The translations under genes were made by a program, and so were the position numbers. From Rhynchopus euleeides (lineage: Eukaryota; Euglenozoa; Diplonemea; Diplonemida; Diplonemidae), in assembly GCA_963210315.1 (NCBI GenBank), contig OY723252.1:124001-188000 (forward strand): a stretch of DNA of 64,000 nucleotides. Reading direction: 5' to 3'. Positions 51,202 through 62,055 of the stretch are shown one piece after another; the first letter of the stretch is position 1, and each line of letters begins with the position of its first letter. The notes under the pieces were generated by a model. That model ran no database searches and had not been told where the DNA came from. It was given only the letters and a program-made list of their open reading frames with translations.

Positions 51202-53602
51202 GTGTCACAGGCAGGGAGGCCCAGGCGGCAGCAGCAAGGGGAGTGGGCCGTTGGCGCTGCGTAGATCACGACGGTGGCGCTGTGTCGTGATGTATGCCAC
51301 CTGAGTTTTGTTTGTTTGGCGGGGGGGGGAGGTGGCAGTGAGTGTGTGTTGATCACTGTGTTAAAGGTGGGCTAGCCTGCACCGCGTGTGCATGCTGTTC
51401 AGATGGTTCGATTCAGGGAAACAAGGCCTCGAAGGGGGGGGGGGGGCTCAAGCCCTCTCTTGCTTCTCTTCTACTGTCGGAGCATCAGGGGGGTGGGGTC
51501 ACTCCACACCGACCAGTCGGTGTGACTCTCAGAGAGCCTCAGAAGAGCCGACTGACTCAACTATCGGGCTACGGGCTTGCAAAGGCCAAAACACGCACAC
51601 CCGACCTCACCCCCTCCTCCCTCCCTCCACATCCCAAACGATTGACTGGAGGGAAACGTTGTTGAATACGAGCAAAAGTTTAAAAAAAAGCCACCACGCT
51701 ACCCCCCACCCACACCCCCCAGACCCCCCCGTCTGACTGATTCCAACCCTCCCTTGCCTGCCGTGTTCCATTTCTTTCCGAAAGAAGGGGTGCATCACAG
51801 ACGACAAAACACGCACACCTGCTCTGTGGCAAAGTGTGTCGGACGGGGTAGTTTCTCGCGATTCTGCACTTCTGCTACTGCACGGTGGGATCTTGTAAAT
51901 TTTACATGTATAACTGGGGGTCTTCGCTCCATCCGCCAAAAAAAACCAAAAAAAACCGGAAAAAACCCGTGAAAAAGTCGGGAAAAAAGAGTGTGGGGAG
52001 TTGGGTCCAGTTTAGCAAAGTGAGCTTATTTTTCGAAAATTGAAAAATTGGGGACACCAAAAGTCCCCAGAAAAATCTTCGACTTGGCCCGCAGAGTGAT
52101 TTTTTTTTGGTGAAAAACGATTTCAACAGTTGTCCAACAGTTGCTGTACAAGACGGCACACCGTTCTCTGCGCATGGGCTGCTGCACGTGAATCATTTGG
52201 ATGTCCGAGGGGCTATCGGAACGAGGAGGGCCACGAGCCTGAACTACCCGCCAGCAGTGATCCCGTGCCAGGGCTGGCAGGGGGCCGCGGCCCCACCTCC
52301 CTTTTTCTGTAATTGTTTGGGAGGGTGGGCCGCCAGGGGTGGCATGGCCCTACCCTCGGCCCTACCTCCCGGGTCAGATTTTGGGGCTTTTGGGTTCGGC
52401 CTTGTGGCCGAGTTTTCATGCGCCGCAGCGTATGAAAACCCAACGGCATGCTGGGGGCTTGATGGTGTTCATCGAAGCGCACCTCATCATGCCCCAAGCG
52501 AAGGACCATCCCCGCCTGGAATGTGCAACAGCACCAACCGGTGTGGGGACTAGCCTTCGAAGACTTTCAGGATGTTCACTACCGTGGCCTCCGGCGGCTG
52601 GGGGGCTGGATTCCTGATTTTTGATCCAGCAGGACGACCAAAGGCAGCAACATCCGGTGCCTCTCGAATTGGGTGAAAATGTTCTGTGGCCGTGCATTCG
52701 ATCCTGTTTGCATCATACCACGGGAAGTCGGGGCGGGGTTGGGCTGCACTTTTTTTTCTCGCGAGCTCGGCCACCCTGTGCCCGACCTCTTTTTTGGTTT
52801 GCCCGACCCCCAGCGAGATCACTGGCAGCCAGACCTTGTTCAACATAAACAGCAGACAAGAGAGCAGCATGGAGTGTGGGGCAGCTGCCGTGCTCCCACA
52901 AAAACATCGCACCTCTCGCGCTGCCTACACGAAAGGGACGGGTAACCTGCAGGTCACCCACAGCAGCCTACTGCCTACGTCCTATACAAGATCGGCGCCG
53001 ACCACACGAAAGGCTGTTCGATCTGCGGCGCAAGAAGAAGCTCCGGTGGGAACAGAACTGAGCGGCAACAGGATGCAATGCAGGCCCACATCCGTTGCCC
53101 TGCGGCAAGAGCAGTCACATCGATTTCGTTGACAGGGCCTGCCCACTGGTGTGTGACGGGGTGACCTGCAGATGGTGAGCTGGCCCACGGCAGAACACCT
53201 GGGACGGGGGATGGCTGCGACTGGGCAATACCTAACTCGTCATGATGCAGGACTGCGGACAATTGGTCCAAGAGAGCAAGTATGGCTCCCGCTCAGCTCT
53301 CACTGAAGCTGAACCAGATGCAAGTGGTGGGAGGAGGAGGGGGTCCCAGGGGAGGACACACCGGGCGGCAACCCACGAGGACTGGCCCGTCCCAGTCGAC
53401 AGAAGAACAAAGCAGGAACACGGAGTCACCTGAAACGACACGCTGAAGTGTGGGAGGAGGAGGCGAGCACAAAAGGGCGTCGGCTACCGCACGCCCTTTG
53501 GGCGCAGCCGACGACGACCGAACCGGCCACCGGCCGGGAGGTGCGTGTGGCGTGGGGGGCGAAGCCCCCCACGCAAGGGGGGTCCGGGGGTAGAAGCCCC
53601 CC
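51202..53602. other. Spacer with family B, E and F repeat pieces
   Basis: Contains TGTGTTGATCACTGTG...GGTGGGCTAGCC (about 51344-51378), a diverged copy of the unit at 63.1 and 63.2 kb. It also has a family F element beginning GGGGGTCTTCGCTCC (51915) that shares GGGGAGTTGGGTCCAGTTTA, inverted, with 58340-58370. A truncated family B unit lies at 52568-52612. Open frames at 52107-53132 match nothing known to me. Confidence 0.5.
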
Positions 53603-54370
53603 GGAAAAAAATTTGGGGTTTTTTGGCCTATTTTTGGCCATTTTCCGCTGCATTTGTTTGATTTTGGGTCGGGAAAGGTATGGCCAGGAAGTGGGAAAAA
53701 TTGAGGAAAAAGTCGGAAATTTTCAGGTTTGCCCATATAAACCATGGGTCACAGATTCCGATTTTTGGGTCAGACTCCAAGTTTGACACAAGGGAAAATA
53801 GGCAAAAATTTTCACCTATTTTTGGTCACCTAAGGGGGGGGGCTTCGCTCCGGGTCACTGACCCAAGCTGACCCAGATTGACCCGGAGCGAAGCCCCCCA
53901 TTTTCCTAAGGTGAAAAACCCCAGGGTGACCCAAATTGACCCAAGTTGACCCAAATTGACCCGGAGCGAAGACCCCCATGTTCGTTCCCATAGGAAAAAA
54001 TTTGGGGTTTTTTGGCCTATTTTTGGCCATTTTCCGCTGCATTTGTTTGATTTTGGGTCGGGAAAGGTATGGCCAGGAAGTGGGAAAAATTGAGGAAAAA
54101 GTCGGAAATTTTCAGGTTTGCCCATATAAACCATGGGTCACAGATTCCGATTTTTGGGTCAGACTCCAAGTTTGACACAAGGGAAAATAGGCAAAAATTT
54201 TCACCTATTTTTGGTCACCTAAGGGGGGGGGGCTTCGCTCCGGGTCACTGACCCAAGCTGACCCAGATTGACCCGGAGCGAAGCCCCCCATTTTCCTAAG
54301 GTGAAAAACCCCAGGGTGACCCAAATTGACCCAAGTTGACCCAAATTGACCCGGAGCGAAGACCCCCACT
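53603..54370 (+). repeat. Near-identical ~390-base tandem duplication
   Basis: Units start near 53603 and 53994 with AAAAAATTTGGGGTTTTTTG and include GGGAAAGGTATGGCCAGGAA, GGGCTTCGCTCCGGGTCA and repeated TTGACCCAA motifs. The high identity implies recent duplication. Confidence 0.9.
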
Positions 54371-54381
54371 ACAAGTATATA

Positions 54382-54710
54382 CCGTATACGTAAATATTAT
54401 GGAACGTAAATATTATGGAACGGGCCCATTTTTGGCCGGTCCGTTCCATAATATTTACGTTCCAAAATATTTACAGGGCCAGTTGGGGACTCGGTGGTGA
54501 GGACGGCTTGCGTCAGGAATCGCGCGAAAAGTGCACGAGTAGGTCCCGTCAGGGACTCTGCATGCCGTCCGATCACCTGGTCCAAGTCCCCGAGTCGCAG
54601 AAAGCCCTGTAAATATTATGGAACGAAAAAAATCTGGAACGCCAACCCACCAGCGTTCCAAAATATTTACGTTCCATAATATTTACGTTCCAAAATATTT
54701 ACGTATACGG
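54382..54710. mobile_element. T3a: TA-target element with CCGTATACG ends
   Basis: Inverted ends CCGTATACGTAAATATT.TGG of about 40 bases, each flanked by TA. The flanks rejoin to CTACAAGTATATACATGTAT, present uninterrupted at 59011-59030, which confirms TA as the target duplication. The ~200-base interior is unique. A second copy lies at 63293-63979. Confidence 0.85.
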
Positions 54711-55049
54711 TACATGTATTATACATGTATAATACTTGCATGTCACCTATTATACATGTATAATGGGGGCCTTCGCTCTGTGTCAAATTGTGTCAAATTG
54801 TGTCAAATTGTGTCAGTGTGTCACACAGGCGGTTTTTTTCACCTTAGGCGAAATCGGGAAAAACGCCGCCAAGCCTTCGCTCTGTGTCACTGTGTGTCAC
54901 TGACTCAGAGCGAAGGTCCCGTGACACAGGGGTGTTGGGGACAATGCAAAATTTGCGAAAAATCTCGAAAAAAAATTTCTGGCAGAGGTGAAAAAATTGG
55001 GTTCCACACAAAACTGGCTCCAAAGTGACATACTCCCACGTGGTCCTTA
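54711..55049. other. TACATGTA fragment and TGTGTCAAAT repeats
   Basis: A short TACATGTATTATACATGTAT palindrome stretch, then GGGGGCCTTCGCTCTGTGTC with tandem AAATTGTGTC units and an inverted GAGCGAAGG partner near 54910. No gene. Confidence 0.6.
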
Positions 55050-55660
55050 CACACTGTGTCATGCCCCCCCAGGCTTCCAGCACAGTGTGTCATGCCCCCC
55101 CAGGCTTCTAGCACACTGTGTCATGCCCCCCCAGGCTTCTAACACACTGTGTCATGCCCCCCCAGGCTTCTAACATACTGTGTCATGCCCCCCCAGGCTT
55201 CCAGCACACTGTGTCATGCCCCCCCAGGCTTCCAGCACACTGTGTCATGCCCCCCCAGGCTTCTAACACACTGTGTCATGCCCCCCCAGGCTTCCAGCAC
55301 ACTGTGTCATGCCCCCCCAGGCTTCCAGCACAGTGTGTCATGCCCCCCCAGGCTTCTAGCACACTGTGTCATGCCCCCCCAGGCTTCTAACACACTGTGT
55401 CATGCCCCCCCAGGCTTCTAGCACACTGTGTCATGCCCCCCCAGGCTTCTAACACAGTGTGTCATGCCCCCCCAGGCTTCTAGCACACTGTGTCATGCCC
55501 CCCCAGGCTTCTAACACACTGTGTCATGCCCCCCCAGGCTTCTAGCACACTGTGTCATGCCCCCCCAGGCTTCCAGCACACTGTGTCATGCCCCCCCAGG
55601 CTTCCAACACACTGTGTCATGCCCCCCCAGGCTTCTAGCACACTGTGTCGTACCCCCAGG
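55050..55660 (+). repeat. 31-base satellite array, about 20 units
   Basis: The unit is CACACTGTGTCATGCCCCCC followed by CAGGCTTCTAG or CAGGCTTCCAG, varying mainly at one or two positions near the end. Open frames across it exist only because 31 bases read three times gives a stop-free 31-codon period. Confidence 0.95.
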
Positions 55661-56774
55661 CCGCCTTCCTCCCCCACTCCGTCGCAGTCACGAAGTGGCT
55701 TTTCGGCGATCGCAGTGCTCCGTCCCTCCTGCTGCAACCAACTGAGGCTTCCGTCCCGTTGCCCGTCGCCACCTCGAGGGAGGTATCCCGGGGTTTCGAC
55801 GGCGTCGTCCGGCCCGCCGTCGCCTCACGCCTACCAGTGCCTACCTCCGCCAGCTCCGCCACTCAGGAAGCACAGCTTTGACACCCGCGCCCTCGTCACA
55901 CACATCTCTACCGCGCCCCTGCGCTGTGCTCCTCCGTCTCGTTCGCACCCCCTTTACCCTTCATGCCCGTGCAGCACTGTCACCAGCTTTCCGGCGTAGT
56001 CGCCGCCGGTGTCCCCGCTGAGCTTCCACAGGAACAGCCGGCAGACTACTTCGTGACAGGCAGCCGCCCTGGATCCAGTGCCAGAAGTCAACAAACGCGT
56101 CGGTGATCCGCTCCCGCCCCGCGGCAGCCTTTTCGGTGACCTCGAAGGTGTGCACCAGTTCCGACTGCGCCTCGCGTTGCAGCTGCCCGCCCCAACTCCT
56201 TCCCCTCCCGTCGCCCAGTCAGTCCCTCTCGCGTGCCGCCAGCTTTGGACCACACCCCGCTCGGCCCGCCTCGGCAGTTGTCCCCAGTACGCGCGCCTCC
56301 CGGGTCGGGTTCGCGCCCACACTTTACCAGCCCCCTTGCGCATCGTTTTTTGAGCGCGCGGGAACGCGCAGCACCCCTGGCCATCGGCCAGTCGCCACCC
56401 CCCCCGGCGCCCCCACCGCCCTCCGCGTCCAGCGCCAGGACAGCACATCCCCTGCTGGCACTGTTGCGCGGGGGGCCGCGCGAAGCGCGGCCCCGCGACC
56501 CCACCCCCACCCCGCGCTTCGCGCGGGGTGGGGTCGCGGGGCTGGGGGTGGGGGTTTATCCTTATCTTCCTTGGGGGTGCAGGACCTCCCCCATGATTGA
56601 CGAGTTGGGGGTATAGCTTGGCGGACGATGACGTGGCATCGACAGCGGCTTGCACCCCCCCCTGAAATAGGCGCGTGAACTCTTGCGTCACTTCGCACAT
56701 TGTGCATCATGTTCAAATGACACGCAGGAGCCAGTAGGCTGCCTTTCAAACGGGGTGCCTGTCCCTGCTGGACA

Positions 56775-56823
56775 GGGGGGTCTGGGGCCCAGCTGCCGGA
56801 GGCCATGGGAGTGAACATTTATT
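56775..56823 (+). repeat. Family B repeat, degenerate unit
   Basis: GGGGGGTCTGGGGCCCAGCT followed by GCCGGAGGCCATGGGAGTGAAC. The central palindrome is shortened. Confidence 0.6.
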
Positions 56824-56989
56824 CCTGGCGGGCGCGGTTACTCACGGTATGGTCCCTCGGGCCAAGCTGCGATGCCAGCACGCTAACCCAAATTGCAATA
56901 CGGCGGGCGCAGATTCGGTGTGAATTGGGCTGCATCCTGGGTAGCCCGGGCCCTACCCGATGTGACGATAAATTGTCGCGCAAGGACAC

Positions 56990-57056
56990 GCCACAGGGGG
57001 GTCTGGGGGGCGGAGCCCCCCAGCCGCCGGAGGCCACGGTAGTGAACGTCTGTTCA
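56990..57056 (+). repeat. Family B repeat, intact unit
   Basis: Full GGGGGGTCTGGGGGGCGGAG palindrome and CCACGGTAGTGAACGTCTGT tail. Confidence 0.75.
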
Positions 57057-57570
57057 CAGGTTGGGGGCGCAGGAGGGGGGGGGGGGGGCGGATGTTTATG
57101 GCGGTTCCTCAAATTGAAGCCTTGCCTGGAGCTGCTCCACAGCGTCCCGGGCATCGCTCTTCGCAGGAACTCCTCCTTCAAACGCTGCATGGGGATGTAG
57201 CGGCGGATGGTGCTCTCGTCGATCTGGCACAGGTCCTCCTGCAGCCACCTGATGCGCTCTTGCTTCGCAGAACTCGCCATCGTCACGCTTCTTCCTGACG
57301 CAGGCCTCCGCGAGCTGCTTCACCAGCTCCGCGTCCCCCCGATGCAACTGCGCGCGCTGGAGGGGGGCCCCGGATGGGAGGGCTAGGCGGTGCCGCATGG
57401 CTACACCTCGTGCAGGCTGCTGGATCGACGCCGCGGTCCCTGCAGCCGGATCGTCGCAAACCCCAGAGCTTGTGCGGCCAGGTGCAGGGCTGCGACCTGT
57501 CTCGACCCGCATCTCCGCCCAGGCCCGCCCAGTCCCGTAGCTCACGCCCGACTAGGCGTTTCATCGCCTC

Positions 57571-58437
57571 GGGGATGAACCCCTCCGGAACTGGGTTCTT
57601 CCCCAGCCGTACGGCCTCGTCGTACAGCGCCCGTCTCCTGTATCGCTTTCATGAGCCGCTCGCGAGGGGGTGAAGGTGCAGCGCCCCTCGACGGGGTGCT
57701 GGAGGATGGCCCTCAGGTCATCGGGCTCATCGCGGTGGTATTGACAACTTGAGGCCCCCTGTGGTTAAGCCCCCCCTTGCCAGACCCCCCAGGGGGGGCT
57801 TAAACACGGGGGATCCCAGGTAATAGCGTTTTCCTCGCTGCCCCTGTCGCTGCCTCCCGTGGGGTCTCGACAGCACTAGACATTTCTGCGCAGGTAGATT
57901 GCCTCCACTACAGGCTCACCCTAGACGAAGAGGGTGTCGCCATGGGAACCAAAAACCTGATGAAGTGGTGTGTAGTGCTAACACGCCATGAAAGCCTCGC
58001 CAACCTGGCCAATTTAGCCGGAGGGGCATCGGTCTACCTGGAACAATGAGACGCTCAAAATACCAAGGGAACCCGCACGTCTTCTTTGGAATTCCCCTCA
58101 ACGGGGAACACGCACCTGACCTGGTGTCCCAAGGCCACGACGCCTCCCCCCACCTGGCACACCGGATCCCGCTGGACTGTGGGGACGTCACTAAAGTGCT
58201 TGCGTAATAACACTGTGTTCACCACCTCCGGTCTTCACGGTCAGGTGAAGATCAATTTTGCAGATCGCGACATGTCATGACCACGTCATGGGGTTCTTCG
58301 GGTGTCCCCATTCAGAAAACACCCGAGAAATATGACAACTTTGCTAAACTGGACCCAACTCCCCACACTCTTTTTTTTGCCATTTTTTCCATTTTTGGGC
58401 TCACTTTTTCTCACTTTTCTCACTCCAGAGCGAAGGC
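57571..58437. other. Spacer with partial T2-like end and family F copy
   Basis: GGGGGCTTAAACACGGGGGA...CCCAGGTA near 57785-57821 resembles the right end of element T2. The family F sequence CTAAACTGGACCCAACTCCC (58346) is inverted relative to the 51.9-52.1 kb copy. No gene. Confidence 0.5.
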
Positions 58438-59556
58438 CCCCAATACATGTATATGCCTGAATTATACATGTAAAATACATGTATATCAAGTAAAAATACA
58501 AGTATAATACTTGCATGTCAACTATTATACATGTATTTTTACTTGATATACATGTATTTTACATGTATATTTCAGGCATTTACATGTATTTTACATGTAT
58601 AATACTTGTCATGCAAGTATTATACATGTAAAATACTTGCATGACAAGTAAAATACATGTATAATACTTGCATGACAAGTATTATACATGTAAAATACAT
58701 GTAAATGCCTGAAATATACATGTAAAATACATGTATATCAAGTAAAAATACATGTATAATAGTTGACATGCAAGTATTATACATGTATTTTTACTTGATA
58801 TACATGTATTTTACATGTATATTTCAGGCATATACATGTATTATACATGTATAATAGTTGACATGCAAGTATTATACATGTATAATACATGTATTATACT
58901 TGTAGTTATACATGTAAAATTTACAAGATCCCACCGTGTGAGCGCGGGGGGGGGGGGGGGGGGTAGGGGGGGTCATACACGGTGGGATCTTGTAAATCTT
59001 ACATGTATAACTACAAGTATATACATGTATTATACATGTATAATACTTGCATGTCAACTATTATACATGTATAATACATGTATATGCCTGAAATATGCAT
59101 GTAAAATACATGTATATCAAGTAAAAATACAAGTATAATACTTGCATGTCAACTATTATACTTGTATTTTTACTTGATATACATGTATTTTACATGTATA
59201 TTTCAGGCATTTACATGTATTTTACATGTATAATACTTGTCATGCAAGTATTATACATGTAAAATACTTGCATGACAAGTAAAATACTTGCATGCAAGTA
59301 AAATACATGTATTTTACTTGCATGCAAGTATTTTACATGTATAATACTTGCATGACAAGTATTATACATGTAAAATACATGTAAATGCCTGAAATATACA
59401 TGTAAAATACATGTATATCAAGTAAAAATACAAGTATAATAGTTGACATGCAAGTATTATACTTGTATTTTTACTTGATATACATGTATTTTACATGTAT
59501 ATTTCAGGCATATACATGTATTATACATGTATAATAGTTGACATGCAAGTATTATA
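58438..59556. repeat. AT-rich palindromic TACATGTA array
   Basis: About 1.1 kb built almost only from TACATGTA, CAAGTATTATAC, TTGCATG and CAGGCAT words arranged as nested inverted repeats. A G-run spacer (58943-58975) sits between two ATCCCACCGTGTG / CACGGTGGGAT arms. Fragments of the same array lie at 54711-54765 and 60367-60415. Confidence 0.9.
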
Positions 59557-60366
59557 CCGTAAACGGAAATATTGTGGACCGTAATAAAGGTGAACCGTAC
59601 TATAGGTGGACCGTAAAAAAGATGGAACAAATGGGATTTTTCCGGAACTTGGAACATTTTTACGGTCCACCTATTTTACGGTTGGGATCGTGGACTTGGC
59701 GGTTTTTTTTACGAGTTCCTTCGCGACGAAGTCGCGAAGGAACCAAGGAAATCGTACGACTGAAGCTGCAGGATTAACACCACAGGGCCTCAGCACAGAG
59801 TGTGCGCTCACCATCGTCCGGGAACTGTTCTCCCACAGTTACTGCAGGGTGTACTACACTAAAGGAGTACGATTTCCCTGAATTTTCCGGGCACTGATTC
59901 ACGAATTTACATCTGGAGGGAGCCCGGTGGTCTCAGCTTCTGTCTGCGCGCCCTGCCGTACTGTGGCTGCTTTTGTGGGCTCGTGCAGCAGGTTCTACTT
60001 TTACTTCTACCGGAATGCTCCTTGCATGGTACTACACTTCTCGAGGTGTGGTGGTGGGTGAGTCTCGAGGTGAGTGGTGGTGATCGTGCTTTTTCCACAC
60101 ACAGGGAAGACTTGCTTCTCTTGCTGGTGTTGGTTGCGGTGGTGGAGGGAGGGTCCAAAGCTGGGAGGTCGGGAGGCCTACGTGTGGGTGTCTGCGGCGT
60201 GGAGGCCGCAGTCCGCGCCCCGCAACCCACCAGCCCGCGGGCGAAAAACGCATTGTCTTTTCCATATTCAGTCCCAATAAATGGTGGACCGTAAAAAAGA
60301 TGGAACGTTTGGCCTTTTTTTGGGAACTTGGAACATTTTTACGGTCCACCCTTTTTCCGTTTACGG
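59557..60366. mobile_element. T4: 810-base TA-target element with CCGTAAACGG ends
   Basis: Ends CCGTAAACGGAAA and complement, plus inner GGTGGACCGTAAAAAAGATG repeats. TA on both sides; the flanks rejoin to GCAAGTATTATACATGTATA, typical of the surrounding array. The interior includes GCGAAGTCGCGAAGG-type hairpins and no recognised protein. Confidence 0.8.
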
Positions 60367-60419
60367 TACATGTATATACTTGTAGTTATACATGTAAAAT
60401 TTACAAGATCCCACCGTGT

Positions 60420-61729
60420 AAGCCCGTACAAAACCACATTTTTCAACATACCATCAGAACCGCCCTAATACCTGATCTGACCCGAAAATCCGACCCATAC
60501 CCCCCCGGAAACCGTCTGGAGCCCACTTGTGACACCTGATGCGCACTTTTGTGATGATTTTTTGGGGTCCTAAAAAATGTACCTCAGTTTCGTACCTTGC
60601 CTTTGTACCTGAACCACTCCCGACCGCAGTATTTCGTTCTTTGCAAGGAAAGGGTATCACTACGCTCACCCAGCACGCCGAGCAACACATGCCGTGTGCC
60701 TAGGGCCTCGCAGAGGTGTCAGATGCTGCTGCAGAGGGGTACCTTGCTCGAAAGACGCTCGCCAAACGGGAGATGTGCGGGGTCCCGGCAGAGAGCGTTG
60801 TGGCAGACCTGCGTCAGAAGAAAACGGCACACGACATCCGTGAGGCGACATTATTTCGGGCGCTCCGTCGGGCTGGGTACATAGGAGAGCGAGTGGGACG
60901 TGGTGACGACAGATATATGCAGTGGTGCATCAACTGCACGCACGTGCGAAAAGCGGCGTTCCTTGCTGGCCAAGAAAGATGTCACCTGCACTCCTACTCC
61001 TCCCACTCCTCCTGCTCCTACCCCTACACCAACTGATGTGGGCAGTGAGTGATGGCAGCTCCAGAGCAGCAGATGATCTAGGAAGCGATGAGCGGGTCAG
61101 CCGGGCAGACTACCCCAGTCCGTACCGGAAGTACGAAGCGTTGCGGGCCCGCCACCACCGCCTCCAGGAGAGGACCCGAGGATTAAGAGTAGGGTTGTAC
61201 AACGCCAGGGGAGAGTATTCCCCTGGCGTTGAGACATCCCTGACGATCTTGCGGTCGCACTGTGGGGGTTGAGTCGGCAGGCAGATGCCTATCCAATGAC
61301 TTTGTTGAGTCCTCACATGGTACACTCTCATACGTGCTGTTGAGACTGCGTGGTGTACTACACCCAGAAGGTGGCTGAACTCATTCAGCTGGCGCAACAA
61401 CACAACATTCCCACCAATCAGGTACAAGAAAGACCTTGCCGAGGCACTGGGGAGGCAACATCGTGCCACCTGAGCCGGAACCACCGCAGAAAAGGCAAAG
61501 AACGAAATATTGCGGTCGGGAGTGGTTCAGGTACAAAGGCAAGGTACGAAACTGAGGTACATTTTTTAGGACCCCAAAAAATCATCACAAAAGTGCGCAT
61601 CAGGTGTCACAAGTGGGCTCCAGACGGTTTCCGGGGGGGTATGGGTCGGATTTTCGGGTCAGATCAGGTATTAGGGCGGTTCTGATGGTATGTTGAATTT
61701 TTTGGTATTTGTACGTTTTTAGGGGGGCT
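60420..61729. mobile_element. DNA element with ~200-base inverted arms
   Basis: Arms about 60440-60652 and 61495-61695 are near-perfect complements (TTCAACATACCATCAGAACC ... GCAAAGAACGAAATA). The ends run into AAGCCCGTACAAA and complement. A plus-strand frame in the core (60716-61036) reads RQKKTAHDIREATLFRALRR with no in-frame ATG at its head; it matches no family I know. Probably non-autonomous. Confidence 0.75.
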
Positions 61730-62055
61730 TATGACCCCCCCTAGGGGGGGGGGGGGCGTGGATATACCGCCTCTCCTGCCGTGGATAAATCAAGATCCGG
61801 ATTTTCCCCAACCACCCCTGCTCCTCTCTGCTCTTCTTTCTAGCCTCTGCCACCATCGTTTCTCGACAATAAGAGTCTGGGATTTTGTTTGCGCGTGCGA
61901 AAGACGGCGTATTGTGGCCCTGCGGAAGCGAAGGGAGGGGCGTTGCCATGATGTTTGTCAGGGAGTTGGTTCCTTCCTGTGCCGACGCTTCGTCCTGAAC
62001 TGTGATGAGACACAACCGCGTCCCTCTTCAGGGGCACTGGCGCGTATTCCAGATA
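61730..62055. other. Short spacer
   Basis: Starts with CCCCCCCTAGGGGGGGGGG, the same end motif as the 4.9-6.1 kb element, then unassigned DNA. TTTTGTTTGCGCGTGCG (about 61881) resembles 23451-23465. Confidence 0.5.

Larger units (their letters stand above)
55661..57570 (-). pseudogene. GC-rich degenerate coding-like region
   Basis: Pieces of minus-strand protein-like sequence lie in different frames. Near 57290-57150 is SAKQERIRWLQEDLCQIDES; near 57380-57290 is ELVKQLAEACVRKKRDDGEF; near 56160-56060 is HTFEVTEKAAAGRERITDAF; near 56060-55954 is WKLSGDTGGDYAGKLVTVLH. Frame changes, GC hairpins (near 56465-56545) and family B repeats (56775, 56990) break it up. I do not recognise a family. It could be a decayed element gene or a real gene whose exons I cannot resolve. 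Confidence 0.3.

Noticed and set aside
51385-51425. tRNA-like GGTTCGATTC
   Set aside because: The flanking bases do not pair into a T-stem, and no acceptor or anticodon arm can be drawn.
55050-55660. CRISPR array
   Set aside because: The units are contiguous and nearly identical with no variable spacers, and the genome is eukaryotic.
55118-55999. Open frames of 74-169 codons in and beyond the satellite
   Set aside because: The 31-base period gives a stop-free 31-codon repeat. This is a satellite, not a gene.
60716-61036. Transposase in the long-arm element at 60.4 kb
   Set aside because: Short, starts at GTG and shows no catalytic motif. Kept only as a note under the element.
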